NCBI RefSeq assembly: GCF_030546935.1 | Contig: NZ_JAUOPH010000004.1 | Span: 1-64,000, forward strand | DNA from: Marinobacter sp. 2_MG-2023 | GTDB lineage: Bacteria; Pseudomonadota; Gammaproteobacteria; Pseudomonadales; Oleiphilaceae | Length of the DNA stretch: 64,000 bases | Direction of reading: 5' to 3' | Part shown: positions 22,465 through 31,437 of the stretch, piece by piece | How the letters are laid out: each line of letters begins with the position of its first letter | Numbering within the stretch: the stretch's first letter is position 1 | Program-made: the position numbers and the translations under genes | Notes under the pieces: generated by a model | Database searches by the model: none | What the model saw: the letters and a program-made list of their open reading frames with translations, nothing else | Told to the model about the DNA's origin: nothing

Positions 22465-24084
22465 TTACGCGAAGACAAATCCCGGGTAGTTGTTCCTGGC
22501 CAGCTCGACACAATGCTGGTTGTAGCTATTCACCCCGCCGCAATACGACAGCAGTCTCCGGGGCTTGCCCGGTACATTGGTTCCCATATACCAGCTATCC
22601 ACCAGGGGTAGAAGTGTCTGGTTTGTCACCTCGTCGTGGTGCCGCACCCACTCGTCCTGGCACTCTTTGGTAGGCTCTATCACCGTTTTATCTTCTGCTT
22701 TCGCATACTGAATGATATCGGTGATCCACCCTACCTGCTGCTGCAGACAGGTTGTCATGTTGCACAGTGCAGCGGACGGTGCGAGCGGCGCGCCAGTTGT
22801 AAATAGATTGGGGTAACCGTGTACCTGAAGCCCCATTGCCGTACGGATTTCATTGCTCCACTCTTCCTTCAGGCTGCGCTCTTCCTTGCCGCGTATGTCA
22901 ATTCGCGTCAGCGCACCGGAGCCGGCGTCAAAACCTGTCGCCAGCACAATAATATCAACTTCATGAACGCTACCGTCCTGCATCAGAACACCCTCGGGGA
23001 CAATGCCTTCGATCGGTGTCTCGCGGCAGTTCACGGCTTTTACATTCGGTCGCAGGAAGGTTTCCAGATAACCGGTATCCAGCGGAACACGCCGGGTACC
23101 GAAACCGTAGCTGGTGGGAATAAGAAGTTTACAAAGATCGGCATCATTGTTCAGTCGTGCCCGCATTTTTGCACGAACAAATCGGGAGATTTCTTCACTC
23201 ACCTCCGCTTCAGTGAACATCTCAGGGTAGGAGGACAGCCAAAGCGCAAGCGAGCCGTCGTTGTAAAGTTTTTCCAGGGTCTGTTCGCGTTGTTCCGGAG
23301 TGTCCGTATGCCAGGACCGCCCATCGAAGTCGTAGTCAAATCCTGCAAAAGTATTCAGAACTTTATCTTTGAGATACGTGAAATTCTTCGACCAGTGCTT
23401 CCAATCCTCTTCCGTATATTTCGGGTTTCTCATCGGAATGGTGTACTGAGGTGTGCGCACAAACACCGTGAGGCTCTCTACCTCGGGCGCAATGCTCTGG
23501 GTGGCCTGAATGCCGGTAGCACCAGTGCCGATCACGGCAACACGTTTGCCTTTGAGATCTACACCCTCTTTGGGCCAGCGGGAAGTGTGGCAAATCTGGC
23601 CCTGAAACGTGGATTGTCCAGGGAAGACATCCTCAAGTGGGGCGGAAAGCATGCCAGTACAGGCAATCAGGTACCTGGCTTCCAACCGGTCACCCTTGTC
23701 TGTTCTGATGGCCCAGCTACCGTCTGCCTCCTGCCAATGTGCGGAATCCACCCGGGTATTAAACTCAATGTCCTGATTAAGATCGAGTTTGTCAGCAACA
23801 TGATTCAGCCACCGCTCGCTTTCAGGTTGCGCAGGGAAACGCTCTGATGGTTGCCAGCTCTCGTAAAGCTCTTTCGAGAACCAGTACTGGTAAATCTCTG
23901 CCTGGGAGTCGAAACGGGCACCCGGGTACCGGTTCCAGTACCAGGTACCGCCTACTCCGGAGGCAGATTCAATAACCCGAACACTCATTCCGAGGGACCG
24001 TAGCTTGTGCAACTGATACAAACCAGCCACACCCGCACCAATCACTATTGCATCGTAGGAACTAGCATTAGCTTCAACATTCAT
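22465..24084 (-). CDS. Flavin-binding Baeyer-Villiger-type monooxygenase
   Basis: A 539-residue FAD/NADPH enzyme that inserts oxygen next to a ketone to give an ester or lactone. It has the FAD Rossmann motif GAGVAG (16-21), the type-I BVMO fingerprint FxGxxxHxxxWP (FQGQICHTSRWP, 159-170) and the NADPH motif GTGATG (185-190). The start at 24084 is preferred: GAGGGG lies 6 nt before it, and the open frame upstream encodes 29 residues before the FAD fold with no family similarity. It is the first gene of an operon with the serine hydrolase. The 172-bp upstream gap holds its promoter. Related enzymes act on cyclic ketones, long-chain ketones or phenylacetone; substrate unknown here. Confidence 0.92.
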   Translation of the reverse strand: MNVEANASSYDAIVIGAGVAGLYQLHKLRSLGMSVRVIESASGVGGTWYWNRYPGARFDSQAEIYQYWFSKELYESWQPSERFPAQPESERWLNHVADKLDLNQDIEFNTRVDSAHWQEADGSWAIRTDKGDRLEARYLIACTGMLSAPLEDVFPGQSTFQGQICHTSRWPKEGVDLKGKRVAVIGTGATGIQATQSIAPEVESLTVFVRTPQYTIPMRNPKYTEEDWKHWSKNFTYLKDKVLNTFAGFDYDFDGRSWHTDTPEQREQTLEKLYNDGSLALWLSSYPEMFTEAEVSEEISRFVRAKMRARLNNDADLCKLLIPTSYGFGTRRVPLDTGYLETFLRPNVKAVNCRETPIEGIVPEGVLMQDGSVHEVDIIVLATGFDAGSGALTRIDIRGKEERSLKEEWSNEIRTAMGLQVHGYPNLFTTGAPLAPSAALCNMTTCLQQQVGWITDIIQYAKAEDKTVIEPTKECQDEWVRHHDEVTNQTLLPLVDSWYMGTNVPGKPRRLLSYCGGVNSYNQHCVELARNNYPGFVFA

Positions 24085-24256
24085 CTCATACCCCTCGTTT
24101 CCTCTATCAGGAAACTTTCTTGTATTTGTTTGTTGGTCGCCAGCACGGGTAAAAAGTGCTGGCAAGCTCAATACTGAGGGGGTAAGAGTGATTGGGTATT
24201 GGATGAAACTGGCAAGTTATTGCACATTTCTGGCAGATTCCGCATCGCATTGCGGT

Positions 24257-24769
24257 TCAGAGTTTTAAAACAAGATCCTTGTCACGAACACCGGATACCC
24301 GGACTTCCGACCATTCATTGGCCGGCACGGCGACCACCGCACAGGGAGAAGTAATCGCCTGAGTAACCATGGTTCCAGGGGCCGGCGCGCGTATCGCCAT
24401 GGAAAGACGCAAAATCTTACCGGCGCGCTCTGCCGACGCCAGACTGACGTTGTAACCGCCTGTAGGCTTCTCTCCCAGGGTTACGAACAGCAGATGCTCC
24501 TGTTGCAGATCCACCTGCCGCAGTTGCTGAACGGCCATATTCTGGGTAGGTAATTCCAACAGTTGCTGCAGTCGCTCACTGGTCTGAACATAAGCCAATC
24601 CGGGTCCCGTCAGCCCGCAGTGTGCAGACTGGGTAACCTGGCGTACCAGGGGTGCACTGGACTCACTTTCTACCGGCTCTGAAGATGCACAGCCAACCAG
24701 CCAAACACACCCGACCAACAAAAAAACCAAAGGTAAGCCCGCCAATACCTTCCTGTATGCTGCAATCAA
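24257..24769 (-). CDS. PrcB-domain lipoprotein, partner of adjacent protease
   Basis: A 170-residue predicted lipoprotein. Two possible lipoboxes lie in tandem, LVGC at Cys21 and LVGC at Cys27; which is lipidated is unclear. The mature part has the GEKPTGGYNV motif of the PrcB C-terminal domain, named after a protein that stabilises the dentilisin (PrtP) protease of Treponema. Its ATG overlaps the stop codon of the subtilisin-like gene by 4 bp, so the two are translationally coupled. Together this suggests a surface protease with an associated chaperone or stabiliser, an inference from family and context. Confidence 0.8.
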   Translation of the reverse strand: MIAAYRKVLAGLPLVFLLVGCVWLVGCASSEPVESESSAPLVRQVTQSAHCGLTGPGLAYVQTSERLQQLLELPTQNMAVQQLRQVDLQQEHLLFVTLGEKPTGGYNVSLASAERAGKILRLSMAIRAPAPGTMVTQAITSPCAVVAVPANEWSEVRVSGVRDKDLVLKL

Positions 24770-27441
24770 CGCTCTGCTCCGATTGTTTTGGGTGCTGTGC
24801 CGCCAGTGTCTGGCAGTTGCTGAATCAACCTGTAGCCTATAAAAGCAGGGCGAGGCAATACGCCAGGTGTAGCGGCAGATATTGAGGGGCGGGAATAACT
24901 GGTTGTCATCCGGACACCCGTGACAGGATCTCCCTGCCTGATCGTGATTTCCTCCCGGAGCCCAGCTACCGGATACTCCGCACAGGCTTCACCAGCATGA
25001 CAAATCAGCCCATCATTATCCAGATCTGTCCCTGCGACGAGAATGTAGTCGCCAGGAGGCACCTCGTTCAGCATTCTCGGCACCTCACCGTCATCAGGCA
25101 AAAATGAAAACTGATACTGTCCGTTTTCTGCCACCGCAATGGTCTGAGCAACGGTTGTGTACCGATCGCCAACGGGCTCTGGATCGACCAAGAGCACAAA
25201 ATGCCTGCCTGCATCACGGGCCTGCTGGTCTGTCACCCACTGGCCGATAACCGGGATTTCGAGCCGGCGCAATTCGTCACTTCTGTATTCGATAACTATA
25301 GTTGTCCGCTCGGATATACCAGCCTCCAGGGCTTCCGGCAGCAGAGTGACGCTGATGGCGAAATCAGTTCCAGAGTCCCCACTGACTGGCGCTGAATCCA
25401 GTCTTAGCCATGGGGCCACAACGGATACGGATCCAATGATAATGTCACTGGGAGCGCTGCCATATACATTCAGGCTCACGCTCGCAGACAGTTCCCCTTC
25501 CGTTGAAAGGCTCACAATGGAGGGCGACGCCGTTAAAAAATCCGATACCGTGCCTGCGGCCGCAGCCAAAGCCGACTTACCCGCATCCAGAAGTCCCCAA
25601 CCCAACTCGGTCGACTTCAGGCAAATCTCGCTGCCACAGGTCAACTTCCCTGTCATCAGCATGTCATTCAGTTGTTCATAACCGAGTGCCGAATTGAGAT
25701 TCTTCATCAGCGCAAACACCGCCGAGACATGAGGCGCGGCCATCGACGTTCCCTGTAAGCCGATATAGGTTTCCTGAACCGTGCCATTTACCAGCGCTGC
25801 ACTGGAGCTGCTGACCAGATCACTGCGGCCGTCGGCGTTACCATCACGGCTGGCATCACCGCCAGGTGCAGCAACGTCTATCCAGCTCCCATAATTTGAA
25901 TAGGATGCCAGAACACCCGCACCATCCACCGCGCTTACAGCAAAAACTTTATCGAAGGCTGCCGGGTAAGAAGCGACAGCAGAAGCGGAATTACCCGCTG
26001 CAGCAACGAAGACAATACCCCGGTCCGCTCCATAGGTGATGGCATCCTGCAATGGCTGCAAAAAGGGAAGCCCACCGAGACTCAGATTGACGATTTCGGC
26101 CAGAGGCTCTCCACCTGACGGCCCGGCCACCCAGCGAAGGGCCGCCAGCAGATCGGCGGATGAGCCTGTGCCGCCCTCTCCCAGAACCCGAACGGGGAGC
26201 AGCGAAGATTTGTAGGCAATACCTGCCCCACCCGCCCCATTCACCGCTGCTGCGATGGTTCCCGCTACATGAGTGCCATGATAAACACTACTGCCCACGG
26301 CATTCCCTGGATCCGACGGGTTGCTATCAGGGCCTGGCATGCCATCATTGTCAAATTCTTCTGACACGAAATCCCAACCCTCAATGATATTTGCATTCAA
26401 ATCACTGTGCCAGTTCCCAGGCGCCCCGAACAGACCTGTATCCATCACCGCAAGGGTAACGCCACTTCCACCATCCGGGGCTATTTGCCATGCAATCGGG
26501 GCATTCAGCAGTTCATAGTGCCATTGCTGCCCGACGGAGGGGCTGTCATAGAGCGGTTCGTCCAGAGGCGTTTGCATGGCGCGCATTTTGTAATTGGGTG
26601 TTGCGGAAGCAATTTCCGGGCGTCTATTCAGCGTTCGAATCCACTCCAGTGTCGCTTCTTTTGGTTGCGCCTGGCTGCTGCGGGCCATTTGGGATGGCGC
26701 CTTCATCAGCCAGACACCCGAAGCCAGCTCCTGTTTTGGTTCCATAAGGTGCAGCGGCATTGTTGAGCGCATCGACACCGAGTCTTTATCAGCCTTGAGC
26801 ACGACAATTGCCTCAGCGTCGACAAAATCATGATCCGGCCACTCGAATGCTATCGCGCGAGCACTACCAGCAGCGGATGTAGTGAGGATATAGAGCATCG
26901 GAGCTGCGCCAATTGCCCCTACCTGCAATGTATACGCACCCGCAGTCTCGGTATCCGGTAATGAAACCCGAATCGGATCCACCTGGTTATTAGTGACAAC
27001 GCTTTCAATAACACGACTGCCACTCAACAACGACAGAGCAAGCGGCGAAAAACCCTGGCTTGTTGAAAACGGCTGGAGATAAACACTCTGCCCTTCACGC
27101 AGAGTCATTGAGAAGGTATCAACAGGATCAGCCGGATAGTTGTTTCCTGGAAATTCGTTCTGATCCGGGTATGTCCCGTCGCTGACGCTGACATAACCCG
27201 CCAGAATAAACTCCTGTGGCAAAAGCTGCGAACTACCCAGAGGGGATGCGCTCAACGCGAGCGTATCGGCATCGTCTGCATCTACCCGGGTGCCGGTTTC
27301 AATATCGATAATGCCCGAAAGAGCGATATTGGCCGATGCCGGCTCGCTGCCGCCAGAGCTACCGCCACAACCATAAAGTGAAGCAACCGCCACCAGTACG
27401 GAGCACCTGAAAAGAATCGCAGCCCGCGAGTTAGCCGTCAT
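24766..27441 (-). CDS. Subtilisin-like (S8) serine protease, lipoprotein
   Basis: An 891-residue exported protease. The N-terminal signal ends in a lipobox LYGC followed by a GGSSGGSEP linker, so it is probably anchored in the outer membrane. A long propeptide-like region (to about residue 290) precedes the S8 catalytic domain, with Asp near 332 (AVMDTG), His near 392 (HGTHVAGTIA) and Ser near 564 (GTSMAAPHV). About 250 further residues form beta-rich domains, including a segment DTDLDNDGL-like (GTDLDNDGL). The ATG at 27441 has AGAGG nine bases upstream; an in-frame TTG two codons earlier is less likely. Coupled to the PrcB-domain gene. Family firm, target unknown. Confidence 0.9.
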   Translation of the reverse strand: MTANSRAAILFRCSVLVAVASLYGCGGSSGGSEPASANIALSGIIDIETGTRVDADDADTLALSASPLGSSQLLPQEFILAGYVSVSDGTYPDQNEFPGNNYPADPVDTFSMTLREGQSVYLQPFSTSQGFSPLALSLLSGSRVIESVVTNNQVDPIRVSLPDTETAGAYTLQVGAIGAAPMLYILTTSAAGSARAIAFEWPDHDFVDAEAIVVLKADKDSVSMRSTMPLHLMEPKQELASGVWLMKAPSQMARSSQAQPKEATLEWIRTLNRRPEIASATPNYKMRAMQTPLDEPLYDSPSVGQQWHYELLNAPIAWQIAPDGGSGVTLAVMDTGLFGAPGNWHSDLNANIIEGWDFVSEEFDNDGMPGPDSNPSDPGNAVGSSVYHGTHVAGTIAAAVNGAGGAGIAYKSSLLPVRVLGEGGTGSSADLLAALRWVAGPSGGEPLAEIVNLSLGGLPFLQPLQDAITYGADRGIVFVAAAGNSASAVASYPAAFDKVFAVSAVDGAGVLASYSNYGSWIDVAAPGGDASRDGNADGRSDLVSSSSAALVNGTVQETYIGLQGTSMAAPHVSAVFALMKNLNSALGYEQLNDMLMTGKLTCGSEICLKSTELGWGLLDAGKSALAAAAGTVSDFLTASPSIVSLSTEGELSASVSLNVYGSAPSDIIIGSVSVVAPWLRLDSAPVSGDSGTDFAISVTLLPEALEAGISERTTIVIEYRSDELRRLEIPVIGQWVTDQQARDAGRHFVLLVDPEPVGDRYTTVAQTIAVAENGQYQFSFLPDDGEVPRMLNEVPPGDYILVAGTDLDNDGLICHAGEACAEYPVAGLREEITIRQGDPVTGVRMTTSYSRPSISAATPGVLPRPAFIGYRLIQQLPDTGGTAPKTIGAER

Positions 27442-27545
27442 CCACAATAGCCTCTGTGTTTATACAAGATACAAATATACGCCACGCACTTTACAGCCAG
27501 ATGTTAAGAAATGCCCGAACACGCCCGCCCGGGGCGCAGAGAAAC

Positions 27546-27580
27546 AAAAAAGCCGCCCCAGGGAAATTCCAAAGGCGGCT
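27546..27580 (-). terminator. Terminator after 23-codon ORF
   Basis: Read on the minus strand, AGCCGCC (27580-27574) pairs with GGCGGCT (27557-27551), followed directly by a T run (27550-27546). It begins about 20 bases after the stop of the 23-codon ORF and marks the 3' end of a short transcript. Confidence 0.8.
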
Positions 27581-27600
27581 CTAACTATAGAGGATAAACC

Positions 27601-27672
27601 CTAGATCACGTAGAACATCATCGGTACAAACGCCACCAGACGGGCTGCATGAGTTGCCAGTACGGACATCAT
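27601..27672 (-). CDS. 23-residue hydrophobic peptide ORF
   Basis: A short frame, MMSVLATHAARLVAF then VPMMFYVI, has an AAGGCGA ribosome binding site 6 nt before its first ATG and a strong intrinsic terminator 20 nt after its stop. Most of it is hydrophobic and could form a single short membrane helix. It lies alone in the 505-bp gap between the S8 protease gene and atuR, and the minus-strand transcript would be about 150-200 nt. It could be a small membrane peptide or the coding part of a small RNA. I recognise no family. An inverted repeat (27784-27805) lies about 110 bp upstream and may be its operator. Confidence 0.45.
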   Translation of the reverse strand: MMSVLATHAARLVAFVPMMFYVI

Positions 27673-27783
27673 AAGTCGCCTTGCGCTACTTTGTTTTTAT
27701 GAGCGTGGACCACAGCCAGTTCTGTTGTTCCGAAAGCAAGGATGCGTTGAAAACTGTCCTACAAAAATGGTTCGTTTGGCATT

Positions 27784-27805
27784 TTGGTCATGCCAATTAG
27801 ACCAA
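27784..27805. promoter_or_regulatory. Inverted repeat TTGGTC-N10-GACCAA, candidate operator
   Basis: A perfect 6-bp inverted repeat with 10-base spacer, overlapping a second one, TTGG-N5-CCAA (27784-27796). The shape is typical of GntR/FadR-type sites. It lies 110 bp upstream of the 23-codon ORF on the minus strand and 140 bp beyond the atuR stop. Confidence 0.4.
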
Positions 27806-27946
27806 TGACCTGAAAAGACGGCTTTACTTTGGATATTTCCATTCAAAACAATGACTTTGCAAAAACAAAAACCCGAAGTCATTCTACGGGCTTATTTCGA
27901 ATAGGTTACCGACGCCTATTGCAGCCTGCCAGGTTATAGATCAGGA

Positions 27947-28567
27947 CTAACTCAGGCCCAGCATTGCAACCACCTGATCTGTCAGCCCTTCCCGGGTCAG
28001 GCCACCGCGTTCCGGGCGGTACCAGGTTACGGTCCAACTCAAAGCGCCCGTCAGCATACGGCGTACCACAAATGGATCGGCAACCAGGGCGCCCTCGTCT
28101 TTCAAAGCTGTGAGCACATCCAGCCACAAGGCTTCATAAATATCGCGAAGCTTCAGCACCTCTACCTGGGAAGCCTCCGACAGGCTGCGCCATTCAAACA
28201 CCAGAACCGCCATTGCCTCGCCGGTCTGCCCATTAATCGATTCCAGCTCGGCACTGATGAGTGCCCTCAGCTTGTCGCGATTGGAATCAGCAGCTTCCAT
28301 GGCTGCCTGCATGACCGCTGTGTTAAGCCTGATGGTTTCAACCATAACCGCTTTAAGGATCTCTTCTTTGGTGCGGAAATGGTGAAAGAGACTGCCCGAT
28401 TGAATTCCAACCGCCGCTGCCAGGTCCCTGACAGTGGTGCGCTCATAACCTTTATCACGAAATAAACGGGCTGCCTCTCGAAGCAGTCGGCCACGCGCGC
28501 TGTCCGGGGCCGAAACCAGGTTGTCAGCGATCAGTGACTGAAGAATTTTGTCTTGGCTCACGGGCAT
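27947..28567 (-). CDS. atuR: TetR-family repressor of the atu operon
   Basis: A 206-residue TetR-type regulator. The N-terminal DNA-binding helix-turn-helix is clear (AARLFRDKGYERTTVRDLAAAVG then GSLFHHFRTKEEILKAV), and the C-terminal ligand domain is of the TetR_C_33-like kind. It is divergent from atuA, with an 18-bp palindrome between them, the arrangement of AtuR in P. aeruginosa, which represses the operon until an atu-pathway intermediate accumulates. The start MPVSQDKIL at 28567 is preferred; the earlier in-frame ATG at 28606 would fall almost at the predicted transcription start. The ribosome binding site is weak. Confidence 0.88.
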   Translation of the reverse strand: MPVSQDKILQSLIADNLVSAPDSARGRLLREAARLFRDKGYERTTVRDLAAAVGIQSGSLFHHFRTKEEILKAVMVETIRLNTAVMQAAMEAADSNRDKLRALISAELESINGQTGEAMAVLVFEWRSLSEASQVEVLKLRDIYEALWLDVLTALKDEGALVADPFVVRRMLTGALSWTVTWYRPERGGLTREGLTDQVVAMLGLS

Positions 28568-28613
28568 ATCCACGGGTTTTGAAAGAACAGATATTCTACC
28601 CCACATTTAGCTG

Positions 28614-28643
28614 TTTACAAACCAAGCGCTTGCTTGGTAATGT
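28614..28643. promoter_or_regulatory. atuR/atuA operator and overlapping promoters
   Basis: A perfect palindrome ACCAAGC-GCTT-GCTTGGT (28621-28638) lies between a candidate -35 TTTACA (28614-28619) and -10 TAATGT (28638-28643), spaced 18 bp, that reads toward atuA. Repressor bound here would block RNA polymerase. The atuR promoter probably overlaps on the other strand. Confidence 0.7.
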
Positions 28644-28714
28644 TTGATCCATGGGCTAAACACTGGCCCGCACCCCTCGTGGGGCACGTGCCAGTAATAA
28701 CAGGATGCTTAACC

Positions 28715-30511
28715 ATGGCTGATTCCACTAAAACGGTTCGTATCGGTTGTTCCTCCGCCTTTTGGGGTGACACAGAAACAGCCGCTGCGCAGCTGGTTCA
28801 CAAAGGCGATATTGACTATCTGGTTGCCGACTACCTTGCCGAAGTCACCATGTCGATCATGGCCGGCCAGAAAATGAAGGACCCCAACCAGGGCTACGCA
28901 CGGGACTTTGTCGAAACCGTCATGGGCCCCCTTCTTGCTGACATTAAAGCAAAAGGGATTCGCGTACTGACGAATGCCGGCGGCGTAAATCCTGTGGCTT
29001 GCCGGGATGCACTACAGGCACTCTGCGAGCAGGCCGGTGTGGAAATGAAAATTGCGCTGGTGGTCGGGGATGATCTGCTCCCCCAAAAGCAGGCGCTGAG
29101 CAAAGCTGGCATTACTGAAATGGCCACAGGCGAGCCTATGCCGGCAATGATGGTAAGCCTGAACGCCTACCTTGGCGCTCCCGGCCTGGTGGCTGCTCTG
29201 GACGGAGGCGCCGACATTGTTCTTACCGGCCGGGTAGTGGACAGTGCATTAATCCTCGCCCCTCTGATTCATGAATTCGGCTGGGGTTGGGCGGATTATG
29301 ACAAGCTGGCTCAGGGTAGCCTTGCCGGTCACCTTCTGGAGTGCGGCGCACAGGCTACTGGCGGTAACTTTACCGACTGGGAAGAGGTTGCCGAAGGCTT
29401 CGCCGACATGGGCTTTCCCATTGCCGAAGTCAGTGCAAACGGAGACTTTGTCATCACCAAGCCGAAAGAAACCGGTGGCAAGGTGAGCCGCGGCACCGTT
29501 GCCGAACAACTGGTTTACGAAATCGGTGACCCTCGTGCGTACCTGCTGCCAGATGTGACCTGCGATTTTACCAATGTAAAACTGGAGGAGAGCGGGCCAG
29601 ACCGTGTAACCGTCTCCGGAGCAAGCGGCCTGCCACCCACCGATAGTTACAAGGTATCCGGCACCTGGCCGGACGGCTTCAAGTGCACCGCAACTTTCCT
29701 GCTGGCAGGCATGGATGCTCCCAAAAAAGCACAGGCTGTTGCCGAAGCGATCCTGAGCAAAACATCCCGACTGTTCCGGGAACGCGGCTTGCCCGATTAC
29801 ACCGAAACCAGCATCGAACTCTTGGGCACTGAAACCACCTACGGCAAACAAGGTCGTGGCCAGACCAGCCGGGAAGTTGTCGTGAAAATCAGTGCAGCCC
29901 ATGTCAAAAAGGGCGCTCTTGTACTTTTCTCCCGGGAGATTGCGCAAGCCGCTACCGGCATGGCACCGGGTTTAACGGGCATCGTGGGTGGTCGGCCAAC
30001 AGTGTGGCCCAAGATTCGACTCTATTCTTGTCTGGTGCCCAAGAGTGAGGTAGCTGTGTCTGTTGACTTGAACGGCGAGGCAGCCCCCGTTTCGGTAGCT
30101 TCGGCCGGTGGATTCCAGCCCGGCCGGATCACGGATCAACCCTTAATAGAGAAACCATCGGCAACGGATACCACCGTGCCTTTGATTGATCTTGCCTGGG
30201 CTCGCAGCGGTGATAAGGGAGACCACACAAACATTGGCGTCATTGCACGCAACCCCGACTTTGTGCCTTTTATCGCAGCAGCGTTGACCGAAGAAGCCGT
30301 TGCGGCATGGATGGCCCACACACTGAACCCGGAAACCGGAAGGGTCACACGCTGGTCACTGCCAGGATTTAACGCCTTCAACTTCTTATTGGAGCACAGC
30401 CTGGGCGGAGGCGGCGTTGCCAGCCTGCGTATTGACCCGCAAGGCAAGGCGTTTGCTCAGCAGTTGCTGGAAATTCCGGTACCGGTGCCCTCGGGACTGG
30501 CTGGATCTTAA
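28715..30511 (+). CDS. atuA: Acyclic terpene utilisation protein AtuA
   Basis: AtuA is required for growth on citronellol and geraniol in Pseudomonas; its reaction is not established. The 598-residue protein is the DUF1446 (AtuA-like) type: a large N-terminal domain with [13 protein letters not shown] and [12 protein letters not shown] segments, and a C-terminal ~110-residue domain starting [19 protein letters not shown]. The start [12 protein letters not shown] at 28715 has CAGGA 9 nt before it; an in-frame extension to 28634 would begin inside the operator. It is the first gene of atuABCDEFGH, whose order here is the same as in P. aeruginosa. Confidence 0.93.
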   Translation: MADSTKTVRIGCSSAFWGDTETAAAQLVHKGDIDYLVADYLAEVTMSIMAGQKMKDPNQGYARDFVETVMGPLLADIKAKGIRVLTNAGGVNPVACRDALQALCEQAGVEMKIALVVGDDLLPQKQALSKAGITEMATGEPMPAMMVSLNAYLGAPGLVAALDGGADIVLTGRVVDSALILAPLIHEFGWGWADYDKLAQGSLAGHLLECGAQATGGNFTDWEEVAEGFADMGFPIAEVSANGDFVITKPKETGGKVSRGTVAEQLVYEIGDPRAYLLPDVTCDFTNVKLEESGPDRVTVSGASGLPPTDSYKVSGTWPDGFKCTATFLLAGMDAPKKAQAVAEAILSKTSRLFRERGLPDYTETSIELLGTETTYGKQGRGQTSREVVVKISAAHVKKGALVLFSREIAQAATGMAPGLTGIVGGRPTVWPKIRLYSCLVPKSEVAVSVDLNGEAAPVSVASAGGFQPGRITDQPLIEKPSATDTTVPLIDLAWARSGDKGDHTNIGVIARNPDFVPFIAAALTEEAVAAWMAHTLNPETGRVTRWSLPGFNAFNFLLEHSLGGGGVASLRIDPQGKAFAQQLLEIPVPVPSGLAGS

Positions 30512-30561
30512 TCCTATGGTGCATGCCCGAGCGCCCCAACATTGAACAAGGCTTTCAAATT

Positions 30562-31428
30562 ATGAGTTATCAATCCGTTTTCCACCCCGACCTGTTCAAG
30601 AATCAGACCTTTATCGTCACCGGCGGAGGTTCTGGTATCGGGCGCTGTACCGCCCACGAACTGGCCTCTCTTGGAGCCAGAGTGGCGCTGGTGGGTCGTA
30701 AAGTCGAAAAAGTTGAAGCCGTGAAAGCTGAAATTCTTGAGGACGGCGGTATTGCCTCAGCTCACGTGTGCGATATCCGTGAAGAAGAGTCTGTAAAAGC
30801 CACGGTAAAAGCAATTATCGCCGAGCACGGCGGCTTGAACGGCCTGGTCAACAACGCTGGCGGCCAGTTCCCCTCCCCCCTTGCTGGAATCAATCAGAAA
30901 GGCTGGGAAACTGTAGTTCGCACCAACCTCACCGGTGGTTTTCTGATGGCGAGAGAAGCCTACACACAGGCGCTATCGAAAACCGGCGGCGCCATGGTGA
31001 ACATTGTGGCCGACATGTGGGGCGGTATGCCGGGCATGGGGCATTCGGGCGCAGCGAGAGCGGGCATGGTGAATTTCACCCAAACAGCCGCTGTAGAATG
31101 GGGCACCTCCGGCGTTCGCGTGAATGCGGTGGCTCCAGGCTGGATTGCCTCAAGTGGCATGGACAGCTATCCCGAACACATGAAGCAGTGGATTCGCAGC
31201 CTCGGCGATAACGTTCCTATTAAACGCATGGGCACAGAATCGGAAGTCAGCTCGGCGATCTGCTTCCTGCTGAGTCCGGGCGCATCGTTTATCAGCGGCG
31301 ACTGCCTGCGCATTGATGGCGCAGCGTCACAGGGTGGGCGCGTATGGCCGTTCCCCAAAGCCAAGAATAACGAGCCTTATAACGGTTTTCATCGGGCAGT
31401 CACACCCAAAGTACTCAGCGAGGATTGA
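30562..31428 (+). CDS. atuB: AtuB, SDR-type (dienoyl-CoA reductase-like) oxidoreductase
   Basis: A 288-residue short-chain dehydrogenase. The cofactor motif TGGGSGIGRC and the NNAGG segment are present, but the usual YxxxK active site is replaced by HSGAARAG, as in peroxisomal-type 2,4-dienoyl-CoA reductases that do not use that tyrosine. The start MSYQSVFHPDLF at 30562 matches the P. aeruginosa AtuB start; a 13-residue extension is possible but has no ribosome binding site. Its likely role is an oxidation or reduction of an acyclic terpene intermediate, proposed for the atu pathway but not settled. It lies 50 bp after atuA. Confidence 0.9.
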   Translation: MSYQSVFHPDLFKNQTFIVTGGGSGIGRCTAHELASLGARVALVGRKVEKVEAVKAEILEDGGIASAHVCDIREEESVKATVKAIIAEHGGLNGLVNNAGGQFPSPLAGINQKGWETVVRTNLTGGFLMAREAYTQALSKTGGAMVNIVADMWGGMPGMGHSGAARAGMVNFTQTAAVEWGTSGVRVNAVAPGWIASSGMDSYPEHMKQWIRSLGDNVPIKRMGTESEVSSAICFLLSPGASFISGDCLRIDGAASQGGRVWPFPKAKNNEPYNGFHRAVTPKVLSED

Positions 31429-31437
31429 GGAATTCCT

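Noticed and set aside
22819..23847. 342-residue frame antisense to the monooxygenase gene
   Set aside because: Shadow of a motif-confirmed BVMO; composition is not protein-like.
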